A stretch of DNA of 64,000 bases from Torymus aiolomorphi (GCA_036365515.1 CM070875.1:104264628-104328627), one strand, 5' to 3'; shown: positions 41,360-53,179, counted from the first letter of the stretch. Made by a program: numbers and translations. The notes: generated by a model not told the origin, from the letters alone.

Positions 41360-44300
41360 CCCACATAGCATGAAAGCTTCCCAGTGAAAGATTCAAGAAA
41401 TATTCCAATGGAAGCTTTCATCAACCTTTTTAAAAGATAACTGAAACTTTCAGATAGATTCCACTGTAAGGTTTCTTGTAAGCTTCCCGGAAGGTTAAAG
41501 CAATATTACAATCAAGATTGCCAAATGTCCTTTCGACGAATATTACATGAAAACTTCTAGAAAGCTTACGGAAATCTTACGTGAAATATTCCAAGAATCA
41601 ATACAGGAATCATTCACGAAAGGAAACAGCAATATTACAGTAAGCTTTTAGAAAGATTACACTGTTTGTTGAAAAAAATCTTTGTTGAAAGCTAACGCTA
41701 AGATTGAAAAAGAGCTTCCCAAATCCTTGCAGGGATCAATACAGGAATCTTTCAAAAAAGGAAACAGCAATATTACAGTAAGCTTTTGGAAAGATTATAC
41801 TGTTATCTTTGTTGAAAGCTTACGCTAAGATTGCAGAAAATATTACCAAATCCTTGCAGGGATCAATACAGGAATCTTTCACGAAAGGAAACTACAATAT
41901 TACAGTAAGCTTTCGGGAAAATTAGACTGTTCCCTTTGTTAAAAGCTTACTGTAAGATTGCAAAAGAGATTCCCAAATCCTTGCAGGGATCAATACAGGA
42001 ATCGTTTACAAAAGGAAAGAGCGATATTACGGTAAGCTTTTAGAAAGATTACACTGTTATCTTTTTTGGAAGCTTACGCTAAGATTACCAAAGAGATTCA
42101 CAAATCCTTGCAGGGATCAATACAGGAATCTTCACGAAAGGAAACAGCAATATTACGGTAAACTTTTAGAAAGATTACATTGTTATCTTTTTTTAAGCTT
42201 ACGCTAAGATTACCAAAGAGCTTCCCAAATCCTTGCAGGGATCAATACAGGAATCTTTCAAAAAAGGAAACAGCAATATTACAGTAAGCTTTTGGGAAGA
42301 TTATACTGTTATCTTTGTTGAAAGCTTACGCTAAGATTGCAGAAAAGATTACCAAATTCTTGCAGGGATTGATACAGGAATCTTTCACGAAATGAAACTA
42401 CAATATTACAGTAAGCTTTTGGGAAGATTAGACTGTTACCTTTGTTGAAAGCTTACTGTAAGATTGCAAAAGAGATTCGCAAATCCTTGCAGGTATCAAT
42501 ACAGGAATCGTTCACAAAAGGAAACAACAATATTACGGTAAGCTTTCGGGAAGATTACACTGTTATCTTTCTTGAAAGATTAAGCTAAAATTACCAAAGA
42601 GATTCCCAAATACTTGCAGGAAAAATTCCACTAAACTAAAATAGAACCTTTCATGAAAGATTGCAATAAGCATGAATGCAATATTATCAAAAAATAATGC
42701 GAAAAACTTAATGGAAGGTTCCCGCGAAACATTCCAGTAGCGTTAACTTCCAATGTTCCACAAAAATTCCAACTATGCGATTCCGTAACATTCCATGAAA
42801 GTTTTTGAAAGGTTGCCAACATCGACCATGAACCGTTCTAAGAATCGATACTGGAATTTTTCATGAAAGATACCTAGAAAGTTTAAAGTAAGCTTACTGA
42901 AAGATTGAACTGGTACATTTCTTGCAAATCTTCCGAAAAACTTTTGAAAAAGATTGATGAATACTTTCAGGAAAGATTGTACTAAACATAAATGGAACCT
43001 TTCATGAAAGATTGCAATAAGCATGAATGCAACATTACCGAAAAATAATGCGAAAAAGTTAATGGAAGGTTCCCGCGAAACATTCCAGTAGCATTACCTT
43101 GCAATGTTCCACGAAAGCTTCTCGTACATCTTCGGAAACCAACCAAAAAATTCCAACTATGAGATCCCGTAATATTCCATTAATGTTTTTGAAAGCTTGC
43201 TGACACCCACCATGAAAAATTCTAAGAATCGATACTGAAATCTTTCCGCACATAGCATGAAAGCTTCCCAGTGAAAGATTCAAGAAATATTCCAATGGAA
43301 GCTTTCCTCAACCTCTCTAAAAGATAACTGAAACTTTCAGATAGATTTCATTGTAAGCTTTCTTGTAAGCTTCCCGGAAGGTTAAAGCAATATTACAATC
43401 AAGATTGCCAAATGTCCTTTCGACGAATATTACACTTAAGCTTCTGGAAAGCCTACGGAATCTTACGTGAAATATTTCAGGAATCAATTCAGGAATCTTT
43501 CACGAAAGGAAACAGCAATATTACAGTAAGTTTTTAGAAAGATTACACTGTTATCTTTGTTGAAAGCTTACGCTAAGCTTGCAAAACAGATTACAAAATC
43601 CTTGCAGGAAAGATTCCACTAAACCTAAACAGAACCTTTCATGAAAGATTACAGGAAGCATGAACAAAAGATTACAGGAATTTTTTACGAAAGAAAATAA
43701 CAATATTACAGTAAGCTTTTAAGATGATTACATTTTTATCTTTGTTGAAAGCTTACGGTAAGATTGCAAAACAGATTCCAAAATCGTTGCAGGGAAGATT
43801 GCACTGATCATAAATGCAAACTTTTATGAAAGATTGCAGTAAGCAAGGATAAAAGATTACCGAAAAATAATGGAAAAGCCTAATGGAAGGTTCCGGCGAA
43901 ACTCTCCAGTCGCGTTCCCTTGCAATGTTCATGAAAGCTTCCCGTAAGTTTTGCGGAACCAGCCAAAAAAATTCCAAATGTGCGATTCAGTAACATTCCA
44001 TGAAAGCTTTTGAAAGGTTTCCAGAATCTTCCATGAAACATTCTAATAATAGATACTTGAATTTTTCATGGAAGATAACTAGAAAGGTAACAGTAAGCTT
44101 ACTGAAAGATAAACTGGAACATAAATTGCAAATCTTCTGAAAAATTTTTGAGAAAGATTCATGAATACTGGAATCTATCATGAAAGGTAACCAGAAGGGT
44201 TACAGTAAGCTTAGTGAAAGATCGAACTATAACATTCATTGCAAATCTTCCGAAAAACTTTTAAAAAAGATTTATGAATACCCCCAGGGATGATTCTACT

Positions 44301-44519
44301 CAACATAAATAGAACCTTTCATAAAAGATTGCAGTGACAATAAGTCAAAGATTACTGGAACCGTAACATATTCTGATAAGGTTCCGCGAAAGCTTGCCGT
44401 AAGTTTAATGGAATAACAAAAAATTCCACCTATGCAACTGAGCAACATTTCATGAAAGCTTTAGAAAGATTTCGGGAACCCTTAATAAAATATTCCAAAA
44501 ATGAATGCTTTAAGGAGAT

Positions 44520-46590
44520 GTTGGATAGAAAATAATTCTATGTATAGTATTTAAATATAAGGAGGGCGTTAAAATTGTGGTTTTCCAAAAAACTTTTTAA
44601 TTAAAAATAATTTTAATGTTGATAAGTAGGAATCTGCATTTTTGTCATTTTGATCCAATTTTTCAACAATTATCTCTCATAATAGTACTCTCATAAGAAT
44701 TGCCAAATGAATTCTGAGTATTGTATTTGCATAAAAGGAAGACGCGTTTTTCCAAATGAATGTTTAAAATTAATAATTAAAGTTAATATTTTCTTTGTTT
44801 AGAAATAGTACAGTTTGATACTAACGCGTGCACCTTTTCGCTTGTGTATCGAACAGTATCTTTTGACACGATGTGTACAAAGCTTGATTTAGCGTATGCT
44901 TTTTCATTCAAAAAACAAGCGTGCGCGAAATCGCGCTTTGCGCACGGAGAGTCAAAATAATACAGATAAATTTCGATGCTAGTGCGTCAAAGTGATTTTA
45001 TCCTAGTGTGGACGCTTGCACCTGTGCGAAGCTAGAGTGAAAAGGTCACACAAGGTTAAAATCACCTTCTCACTCGCATATCGAATCGTATTTTTGTATA
45101 CGACGTGTACAAAGCTTGATTTAGCATATGCTTTTTTATTTGAGCGTGTGCGAAGTCGAGCTTTGCGCACGGAGTGTTAAAATATATTCAGTATACGAAT
45201 GTTATTTCTCCCTATTGACACTATATTTATTTCTCAAAGAGAAAGCGTTGTAATAGTGAAAATTTTCAAAATAGAGATTTTGATGAATTTCGATGTTTTT
45301 GAGGTTTCTGAGTCAGAATAATAGGTTTTAAAAAAATGTATGTATGTATGAATTTATGAAACGAAATTTTGTCCCCGGCATAACTCTTGAACGGATAGAC
45401 GTAATGAGCTGAACTTTTGCATGCATCTTACGTATGTCTTAACTCAGAACTGATTAAATTTTGGAGTCAAATGAGTGACAAGAAGGTCTTATTTTGATAA
45501 AATAACAACTTTGCCAACATTTTTTGTTTCAGAAATAATTTTCTTTTAATTGGTTTTTCAGGTATAGAAAATGGATACCGATATTCTTAAAGTACAGATA
45601 ATTTCATTATAAATTATGTATTTATAACTACTCACGAGTTATTTTGGTCTTAAAAATGTGATTTGAAAAAGAAACAACTTTTTCTAAATACATAATAGTT
45701 ATATGAATTGTAAATAACTAACTTTTTCGCCATTTCATCTTAAAGATGCATCTAATATAAACACATATTCTTGCAATATGTTTAATCCCCTCTCTTTTCA
45801 TCTCTTTTGAGACTATTTTGAAGTTATTTTTGAGTTGAAAATATAGATTTGAAGATTTCATCAACTTAGAACAAAATTATGCTTTTTTAATGAATTGAAA
45901 AATTTCTTTATCCATTTATATTAAACATATATAGAATGTAAGCAAATATAAATAAAGTAAATTTGATAATATTTTAATACATTTATAATTGATTTTATAA
46001 TGTTTTAATTGAAACTTGATTTTATAATACCGTTTTAACTTTGAGGCCATGTTCAACTCAAACGTAGATCCCTAGCTTATCGGCACCAAAATTTTATTTT
46101 TTTTATTACATCTAAACACAAACTTTAGGAAAAAGCGTTGGATTTCCGTAAAAGAGCGCTTTTCTCTGAAATTTTTGTTTAAATACGATAAAAAAAATAA
46201 AACTTAGGTGCCGGTAAGGTAGGTATCGTTTCGGTATTTTACATGGCCATTTTAAAGCCATTAATATTTTAGATGAATAATCGAAATAATAACATGTATG
46301 TTAGGTATGTATGTATGATATTATTTAATAACAATTAAATAATCGTAGATAGTGCACCTTATTTGAATGAAAATGTTCCAACTCCTTCAAGCGAGCGATA
46401 GCGTAACGGATAGCATGCGTGCGTAGTAACCCAAGGGTTGTAGGTTCGATTCCCGGTTAGGTCAAAAAATTTTATGTAAACTTTTCTGCGATGAAAAAAT
46501 TGCGATTAATATAGTAATAAATTCTAAATAATATGCGAGAATTGTAATAGTTATACTTTAGAGTATTGTATGTAATATGTATGGCTTTAA
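44520..46590. other. Non-repetitive core of the 6.2-kb element
   Basis: A 2-kb AT-rich stretch lacking the GAAAGCTT words. It contains two tandem copies of a 231-bp unit (GTGTACAAAGCTTGATTTAGC at 44873 and 45104, each with GCGAAxTCGxGCTTTGCGCACGGAG). Next comes an AAAGAGAAAGCGTTGTAA...CTTGAACGGATAGACG segment similar in layout to 11040-11240. A tRNA-like module lies near 46391. No open frame of note. Confidence 0.55.
46391..46463 (+). ncRNA. tRNA-like pol III promoter module
   Basis: TAGCGTAACGG resembles an A box, and GGTTCGATTCC is a perfect B box 37-40 bp downstream. It is followed by GGTTAGGTC and an AT-rich tail. The acceptor stem does not pair, so this is a tRNA-derived SINE head or relic, not a tRNA gene. 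It is unrelated in sequence to the 6.7/7.0-kb modules. Confidence 0.4.
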
Positions 46591-47574
46591 GTTCCAAAGT
46601 AATCTTTCAAGAACTTGAAAAAAGGTTCGTGAAAGGTTTCTTGAAAGATTACTAGAATGTTTCGTAGAATCTTTCTGAAAAATTGACAAAGCTTCCAGTT
46701 ACTCTTTTAAAAACTTGATGAAAGGTCCTGGAAAGTTGTCCGGAAATAGTAATAGATTTTTTTTTTAAAGCTTTTGCCAGTAAATTGGGCAGAATTTTAA
46801 GCTTACAGGAATCTTTTATGTAAGCTTTCTGAAAGATTTCACCTTACTAAAGTCTTATTGGAAGATTTCCTGTAAACTTACCGTATCCTTTCGAGAAAGA
46901 ATTGGGCGGAATTTTAAGCTTACAGGAATCTTTCATGTAAGCTTTCTGAAAGATTTCAATAAATCTATCAAAAACCTTACAAGGATCTTTACAGCTACCT
47001 TACTAAAGTCTTGCTGAAAGATTCTCTGTAAACTTACCGTATTCTTTCAAGAAAGCTTCCATAAAGATTGACAAATCTTTCACAAAGCTACCAGTTACTC
47101 TTTTAAAAGTTTGATGGAAGATCCCGGAAAGCTTTCTTGGAAGATTAATAGAATCTTTCCTGAAAGCTTTCTGTGAGAAAAAAGGGCGGACATTTTGAGC
47201 TTTCAGGAATCTTCCATGTAAGCTTTCTGAAAGATTTAAATAAAACTATCAAAAACCTTACAAAGATATTTACAGCTACCTTACTAAAGTCTTCCTGAAA
47301 GATTCTCTGTAAACTTACCGTATTCTTTCAAGAAAGCTTCCAGAAAGATTGACAAATCTTTCACAAAGCTTCCAGTTACTCTTTTAAAATTTTGATGAAA
47401 GATCCCGGAAAGCTTTCTGGGAAGATTAATAGAATCTTTCCTGAAAGCTTTTTGTCAGAAAAAAGGGCGGACATTTTGAGCTTTCAGGAATCTTCCATGT
47501 AAGCTTCCTGTAAGATTCCGAATCTTTCTTGGAAGCTTTCATAAAACTTCCAGGAAACTTTCATGCTATGTGGG

Positions 47575-47730
47575 TTAATATATCACTATAGTACACTAAG
47601 AAATAAATACTTAAACACAACAAGTATTACAAGAAATAAGAATATTCAAATACCTTTAAGACATAAAACAATAAGTAGTAAAGATAGCTATTTAAAAGCT
47701 ATCACTATATGCGTTATTCTGCCATAACTA
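47575..47730 (+). pseudogene. Non-LTR retrotransposon, C-terminal end
   Basis: Reads YHYSTLRNKYLNTT, RNKNIQIPLRHKTISSKDSYLKAITICVILP in one frame, the C-terminal region of the same LINE protein that stops at 41359 (IEQLFAYEA). The join shows that the 6.2-kb element is an insertion. Confidence 0.75.
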
Positions 47731-49045
47731 CCCCAGATGGCATCCAGAGCTTACATAAAGATGTGCGAATAAAAATAAATGTTTCGCAGGCTCTAATGTG
47801 TATATAATGACGTTGACTTTCTTGGAAGATCTACAGAAAGCCTTTTTTTAACTGCCTGTTAAAAAAAATCAATAAAATAGAGTCAAAATGTCAGTTCCGT
47901 CCCTTGTCCTAAACAAGATCTTTAATATGAAACCTTGTGCCCCGTGAAAATCAAGCGAAAAAGCCTAATTCCTACATACACATTGTAAATTGCAGGGTTT
48001 TTAGTATATGTTACCATTATTTTCAAGGTCAAATTCAACAAACTACTATTAAATCACGATGGATACTTTTTGTCCAGCGATTTGCACGAAAATGTTGATA
48101 ATAGCATTAATTGCTTTGAAAACAGCGCTACTTGGCTCCACAACGCTATCTAGCGGTCAATTCCTTCAGCGCGAGCACATGGACGAATGATGGAAGCGGC
48201 ACAGCCATTAAAAATTAGAAAATCTGCGAACGCGAACTACTTCTTTTTCTAATTTCACAACGTACAAATATTTTAGTCAGTTCCGTCCCCCGTGGAATCC
48301 GCTGTTTAGATTATGTTTAATGGTAAGTAAAATGCATTTTTTATAGTATTTTGTGGATATAAAAACTAGCTACGTGGAGAATAGGTAATATTGAGTATAC
48401 GTGACGTGCGAGCTTTTTAAACTTAAAAATGTCAGTTCCGTCCCTGTCAGTTCCGTCCCATAAAAGATTAAAATTCATTATTAAATGTTAAAAACTTTTT
48501 TAATTGAACTAAAACCTTTGGTGTTCGGACTTTTTTTATTTCTTATAATAAAACTGATATTCCATATGGTTTCGAATCATAAATTATATATAAGATTGAG
48601 TAAATTCATATAAACAATGAATGATTTACATAATTGTGAAATCTTTAAAATTTCTATTTATCTGCTTTTATAAGATAAATTTTTAAAAATGGCTCCACGA
48701 GAAACGCAAATATTCTGAAGAAAAAGCATCAAGTTAAACAAAGAAAATCAGTAAAAGTAAAATTACAAAATGCTGAGAAAGCCGTTGATGTATGGACTCA
48801 TAATTCAGTGAATTTGCACTTTGTCCGATGAAAATCCATCATGCGGTCTCAGAGAAAAGTTACAACAAACTTTTTTTCTTGAAAATGCTGTAACTGAGGA
48901 TAAAATGAGTTTAAGGACCTCTGCCTAGGCTCATTTTATTCAAGATAAGTTATATTTACAATATATTTTCATTATTTTATTATAATAATATTTTTTATCA
49001 TTTTTTTAGGTCATTTTGGCCATAAAGGCCAAACCATTACCACCA
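47731..49045. other. Non-coding, with four GTCAGTTCCGTCCC motifs
   Basis: No gene seen. The 14-mer GTCAGTTCCGTCCC occurs at about 47889, 48275, 48430 and 48445, embedded in otherwise unrelated sequence. The rest is AT-rich. Confidence 0.5.
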
Positions 49046-49049
49046 CTGA

Positions 49050-49690
49050 AACCGTACCACTGAATTTTGTTAGAGCATCAAATAGAACATTATACATATA
49101 TATATATCTATTTTCAATAATATTAGGCTCATACAATAAGCGATACCTAATTATGAATGAAATTATGAGTCTGTTGCCTGATTTCATTTTGACAGCTTTA
49201 TAGTAATTAACTTCTATAGCTTAATTTATTATTAATTCATAATTAGGTATCGCTTATTGTGTGAGCCTAATATTATTGAATATAGATATATATAATGTTG
49301 AGAGTAGCATAAATATTGCACTCCAATTGTTTATTAATATTTAATGAATCGATCTGACGGAGTCAGGTAAAAGAAAAAGAAATACAAAGTTTTTTCTTTA
49401 TATTTTCTTTATATTTTAGCAACGTTTCGTTGGCATGGTCTGCCAACCTCTTCAGGCTTATTCATATAGAGCACATTATATCGACGCCATCTGCTCTATA
49501 TGAATAAGCCTGAAGAGGTTGGCGGACCATGCCAACGAAACGGTGCTAAAATATAAAGAAAATATAAAAAAAACTTTGTTTTTCTTTTTATTTTACTTGC
49601 CTCCGTCAGATCGATCCATTACAGATTAATAGATATATATAATGTTCTATTTGATGCTCTAACAAAATTCAGTGGTACGATCCATGCCGT
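49050..49690. repeat. Nested palindromes: hairpin element interrupted by an inverted Penelope-type pair
   Basis: Outer arms: CGTACCACTGAATTTTGTTAG (from about 49062) pairs with its complement at 49660-49680, continuing through AGCATCAAATAGAACATTAT. Inner arms about 49127-49165 and 49229-49270 (AATATTAGGCTCA...ATAAGCGATACCTAATTATGAAT) also pair. Inserted between them, about 49345-49620, is a separate inverted repeat (GATCTGACGGAG/CTCCGTCAGATC). Its halves each carry a hammerhead-like Penelope motif and meet at GCACATTATATCGACGCCATCTGC. Confidence 0.7.
49510..49545 (+). ncRNA. Hammerhead-like motif (and inverted partner at 49420-49456)
   Basis: CTGAAGA (49510-49516), a GTTGGC/GCCAAC stem with a 7-base loop, then GAAAC (49537-49541). 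The complement lies on the minus strand at about 49420-49456. The layout is as in the 29.3 and 33.5-kb motifs but with a different stem sequence, so a second Penelope family left this footprint. Confidence 0.45.
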
Positions 49691-49691
49691 A

Positions 49692-50250
49692 AGATGTATG
49701 AATAATATTCAGTTTCATTAATCACGTTATTAAAAATTGAAATTATGGATTTTTCTTGATATTTCAAAAAATTGTAACTTTTTTCCCTTTGCTCGGCCAG
49801 TATTGATCAAAAGCATTTTGAAGGGTTTTCGAAGAAGAATACAAAAATTTGTCGAATAAAAAATATTTGGCCACAGCCTCAATATCCTTCGATGAAGGTA
49901 TACTAAAAAGCAGCCAATCAGAGACTTTGAAAAAGGGTCATAAAATAAGTACTGGCACATTCTACAGAAAAAATGCAAACTTTTTGCCAATCAATGTTCT
50001 ATACAAAAGTTTCAAGATTTTGAGTTAAAAAATGAATAAACTTTGATTTTAACGAAAAATTGCAAAAAAATTGAATTTTCAATGTTGCATAGCTTTTTTA
50101 TTTTTGCAAATATCGATCTAAAATTTGAGGAACATTTCATAAAAAACTAAAAGAAAACGTGTTTTGAGCGATTTAAAAATTTTGAGCTGCTGACTTCACC
50201 TGAAATATCCCATATGTATGTATGTGTGAAAGCCTATCAAACCGCAAATG
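49692..50250. other. Non-coding, AT-rich
   Basis: No recognisable gene. The minus-strand frame at 49730-49990 (86 codons, Phe/Leu/Lys-rich) has no domain and no context. The text around 50000-50210 (AAAAAATTGAATTTTCAATG, GAGCTGCTGACTTCACC) resembles generic insect repeat flank. Confidence 0.4.
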
Positions 50251-50254
50251 ACGT

Positions 50255-50415
50255 GTGAGATAGGATCTTTTCCAACCGGATTGCGAGATAAAGCCTTTTC
50301 CAACCGGACAGCGAGATAAAGTTTTTTCCAGCCGGACTACGAGATAAAGTTTTTTTCAACCGGATTGCGAGATAAAGTCTTTTCCAACCTGACTGCGAGA
50401 TGAAGACTTTTTATT
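50255..50415. repeat. ~30-bp minisatellite, five to six copies
   Basis: Units of 30-31 bp: TTTTCCAACCGGATTGCGAG with ATAAAG(C/T)(C/T) spacers, from about 50260 to 50410, diverged at a few positions per copy. No coding support. Confidence 0.85.
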
Positions 50416-50812
50416 CGGGACCGACGATATAATCTTGCATCAAGTCAGTTCTGTATACCTCAGTAATATTTATGTGACTTTGATTAATAGTATTTCAAGT
50501 TGTAATGTTAAGAAATATTACCTAAATAGAATCAAATAAGATATAGCATATGAATACTACAGACACCATTGAAATGTTGTAAAATGAGTTATCAGATCAG
50601 AGGTATTTTTTTGTTATTTAGTCGTAATATATCAATTGTCCAAATAGCTGCAATATATTTTTGGCTTAACCTTAATTCATATCACGCTATAATATTATAA
50701 AATATAAGTTTGTTAATAATAACTAATATATCACAACACTGTATCACAGAAATTTTACTGTAAATTTACATCCCAAGAATTCCACGTTATAATGTTGCAG
50801 ATTGTGACGCGG

Positions 50813-51809
50813 TGCTGCCGCGAAAGGGACGCCGCGGCCATGTTGATTCTGGCCGTGACACGCGAACATAGTCCGAGGTGCCTGCCGCGTGTTCTTTTTG
50901 TGCGATAGGAGATAGAAGAGAGAGAGAGAGAGAGTGTACCGCGCCTCCACCGCTGACTGCGCGACTGCCCGAGCGCTGCCACCAATCCCGAACGAGCGAG
51001 GGAGAGAGAGAGCTACGGCCAAAAGAAGAAGGACGGGGACAGTGAGACGTTCTCCATCTCCGACCCTCTTTGCTGCGGGAGCCTGTGGCATAGGCGAGAG
51101 AGAGAGAGAGAGAGCGACAACGACTATGGCTGGCCAGCCAACTTACGTGAGTCGCATTTAAAATTATCTGAGTGTCGTGAGAATTGTTTGTTGCCGCCGC
51201 GAATCGGCGGCCGCGAGCGTGGGTGCGTCGACTAAAGTCTCGGCCTGTCGCGTTGGATGTTAAATTCTTGTCCGGGTTTCGCGCCCTTTAGCGCGGTTAT
51301 CTTTGTTTCAATAAACCCCTTGGTTTTGTTTTATCTTAAATAGTCGAGTCACGAGTATTCATTGAGCGCGCCCTAACCTATGCATGATTTCCCGAATACC
51401 GCCCTCTACCCTTTTCAGCAGCTGCAGCTAGTCGCAGGCATTGCCTCCTAGAGGAACATCGGTAGCGGGAGTAAGTATCTCAATAGCCGCTTGAGAGGTT
51501 AGCTCGAGCGGCGTTGTGCGGGAAAGACCGGCTGCGCTGGTAACGCTAGGTCATAGCGAGCAGCCGGTAGTTCGCGGGCAGCAGTTGGCAGCAGCGGCAG
51601 AGCGCAGCTCCGGTTCTAGTGGAAAGCGACCTAGGCTTTCTACAATAGAAGCCGGGATCGCATGTTCGGAATCCGTGCCGAGGCGCTTCTGCCGGACTAC
51701 AGGTAATCCTACAACGATTAGTTGCCCGGGCGTAGAATACACCCGTACATTACCCCGCGAACCCCACAGAGGGATTAATACCCTCTCTCCATAACTGGAC
51801 CCCGTTACA
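50813..51809 (+). mobile_element. Solo LTR, 997 bp, 4-bp duplication AGAT
   Basis: Starts TGTGACGCGG and ends CCCCGTTACA, with AGAT at 50809-50812 and 51810-51813. It is GC-richer than its surroundings and has GA-rich tracts (GAGAGAGAGAGAG, twice). TTTCAATAAACCCC at about 51305 is a plausible polyadenylation signal. No internal retroelement sequence adjoins either end, so it is the product of LTR-LTR recombination. The several open frames over it (both strands) follow from its GC content. The termini recall those of the gypsy LTR at 17851, but the interior is different. Confidence 0.8.
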
Positions 51810-51813
51810 AGAT

Positions 51814-53140
51814 ATATCATTTGTTGTCAAGTAGGAAAAAATTGATTCTGTACACCTTGGAAATATTTCTGTGGCCTGGTTTGATCATTTATCACGTTAT
51901 AATGTTACGAAATAATATTACGATATTCTCAGCTTAGATACCCTAAGACATTGCTACAGATACTGCTATGCCATTTCATATATCATTTGATACATCAATG
52001 CATACGATTTCAGATATTTCTATGATTAAATGTATCAATAAATTGATTTTTTACATCTTGGTAATGTTTCTGTGACTTTAATCTTCCATGCATTGCATTG
52101 TTATTAACATCACGATATCAATTAGTAATACTGACATCTGTTTACCAGGAAACAATACTACACAAATTACAGTAACAGAAAGAAATATAATAACATATAA
52201 CTCAGAATACAATATCATTCAGATACTGCTGCGTGATTAAATAACAGTATAATGGATCACAATATCGCAAAGGTATGAGTTTTTTTTAAAGTTGCTATAA
52301 ATCGATCATTTATCAGTGTGGCAAGATCGTATGCAGTTAATCATCCTTTCAATGTTTAAAACCCATAATTTGTCTTGGACAAACAAAGGAAACCTCCATA
52401 ACTCCAATAAAAAAAAAACCCGAGTAACTATCTTTTGAATTCGAGCATGGATGGGAATACTAACAAGGAAAGTACCGGAACTGTCAAATTCAAAAAAATT
52501 CCAAACCCATATTAAAAAGTAGACCTCCATGCGAGATTCACGAAACCATTTTTTTTATCGGCTGAGAAGCGCTTTATAAGGGTTAAAATCACCCCTAAAG
52601 TTTACCCCCAAGAAACGTTTTTTTTATATATCTCGGCTTCTACTTAACTTTTTTTAACGAAACAAAATGGAAAGAGTTTCTTATTAAAAAGTCAAGAAAT
52701 CCGTGGTAGTATGAACATTAAGGGTTGCATCCCTTATTTTTTAGAGGGTGAAATTGTGTTTTTTTAAGAATAATTTTTGTTGTGAGAATTCATAAAATAA
52801 TTAAAAATAGGTCAAAACATTATTTTTACCAACTACAATAAATAACAGTTGGTGTTTTTGGTCATTCTTCGCGAAACAACCCCTTAAGAGGAGGTAAACC
52901 ACCCCTAACACAAATGAATTAGGTATATTTTTTTGGCAATTATTTTTTTCCTTAAAATGGGTTCTTGAAGTCGTTAATCGGAATCTACAGTTAAATCCAC
53001 AATAAAAATTTGACAATAGTGAATTCAATATGGCGAAAAATTTTTTAGAAATATTTTAAATTCCACGAAAAATAGTATGTAGACCCCCTAGCGGAAATTA
53101 TATTATGCAAATAAGTGTATAATAATGTAACAATGTTTTG
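51814..53140. other. Non-coding, repeat-derived
   Basis: No gene. From about 52570 to 52920 several diverged phrases of the type AAGGGGTTAAAATCACCCCTAA recur, as in a decayed repeat. CCCTAGCGGAAAT at 53086-53098 equals the first 13 bp of the 0.6-kb MITE, but no second end was found nearby. Confidence 0.5.
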
Positions 53141-53145
53141 TTATG

Positions 53146-53178
53146 TGTTACGATATAAACGGATCTCATATCGTAACA
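53146..53178. repeat. 11-bp perfect hairpin TGTTACGATAT/ATATCGTAACA
   Basis: A perfect inverted repeat with an 11-base loop. TGTTACG is also the first 7 bp of the retroviral LTR on the minus strand (from 56268), so this could be an LTR-edge relic. No further evidence. Confidence 0.4.
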
Positions 53179-53179
53179 C

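Larger units (their letters stand above)
41360..47574. mobile_element. 6.2-kb repeat-filled element with terminal inverted repeats
   Basis: It begins CCCACATAGCATGAAAGCTTCC and ends with the complement, GGAAACTTTCATGCTATGTGGG (one mismatch in 22). The LINE reading continues on both sides. The left 3.2 kb and right 1 kb are made of short diverged words (GAAAGATT, GAAAGCTT, TTACAGTAAGCTT, AATATTAC); the right part is mainly in the opposite sense. Longer units of about 110-130 bp (GGAAACAGCAATATTACAG ... TGCAGGGATCAATACAGGAATC) repeat at 41600-42600. The left-end sequence is duplicated at about 43246. No transposase. The flanks share only TT, so the target duplication is short or uncertain. Confidence 0.75.

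Noticed and set aside
50255..50415. CRISPR-like 30-bp repeats
   Set aside because: Head-to-tail units without unique spacers: a minisatellite.
50744..51820. Open frames of 75-115 codons on both strands
   Set aside because: They lie in a GC-rich solo LTR, overlap each other on both strands, and one runs over the LTR edge.
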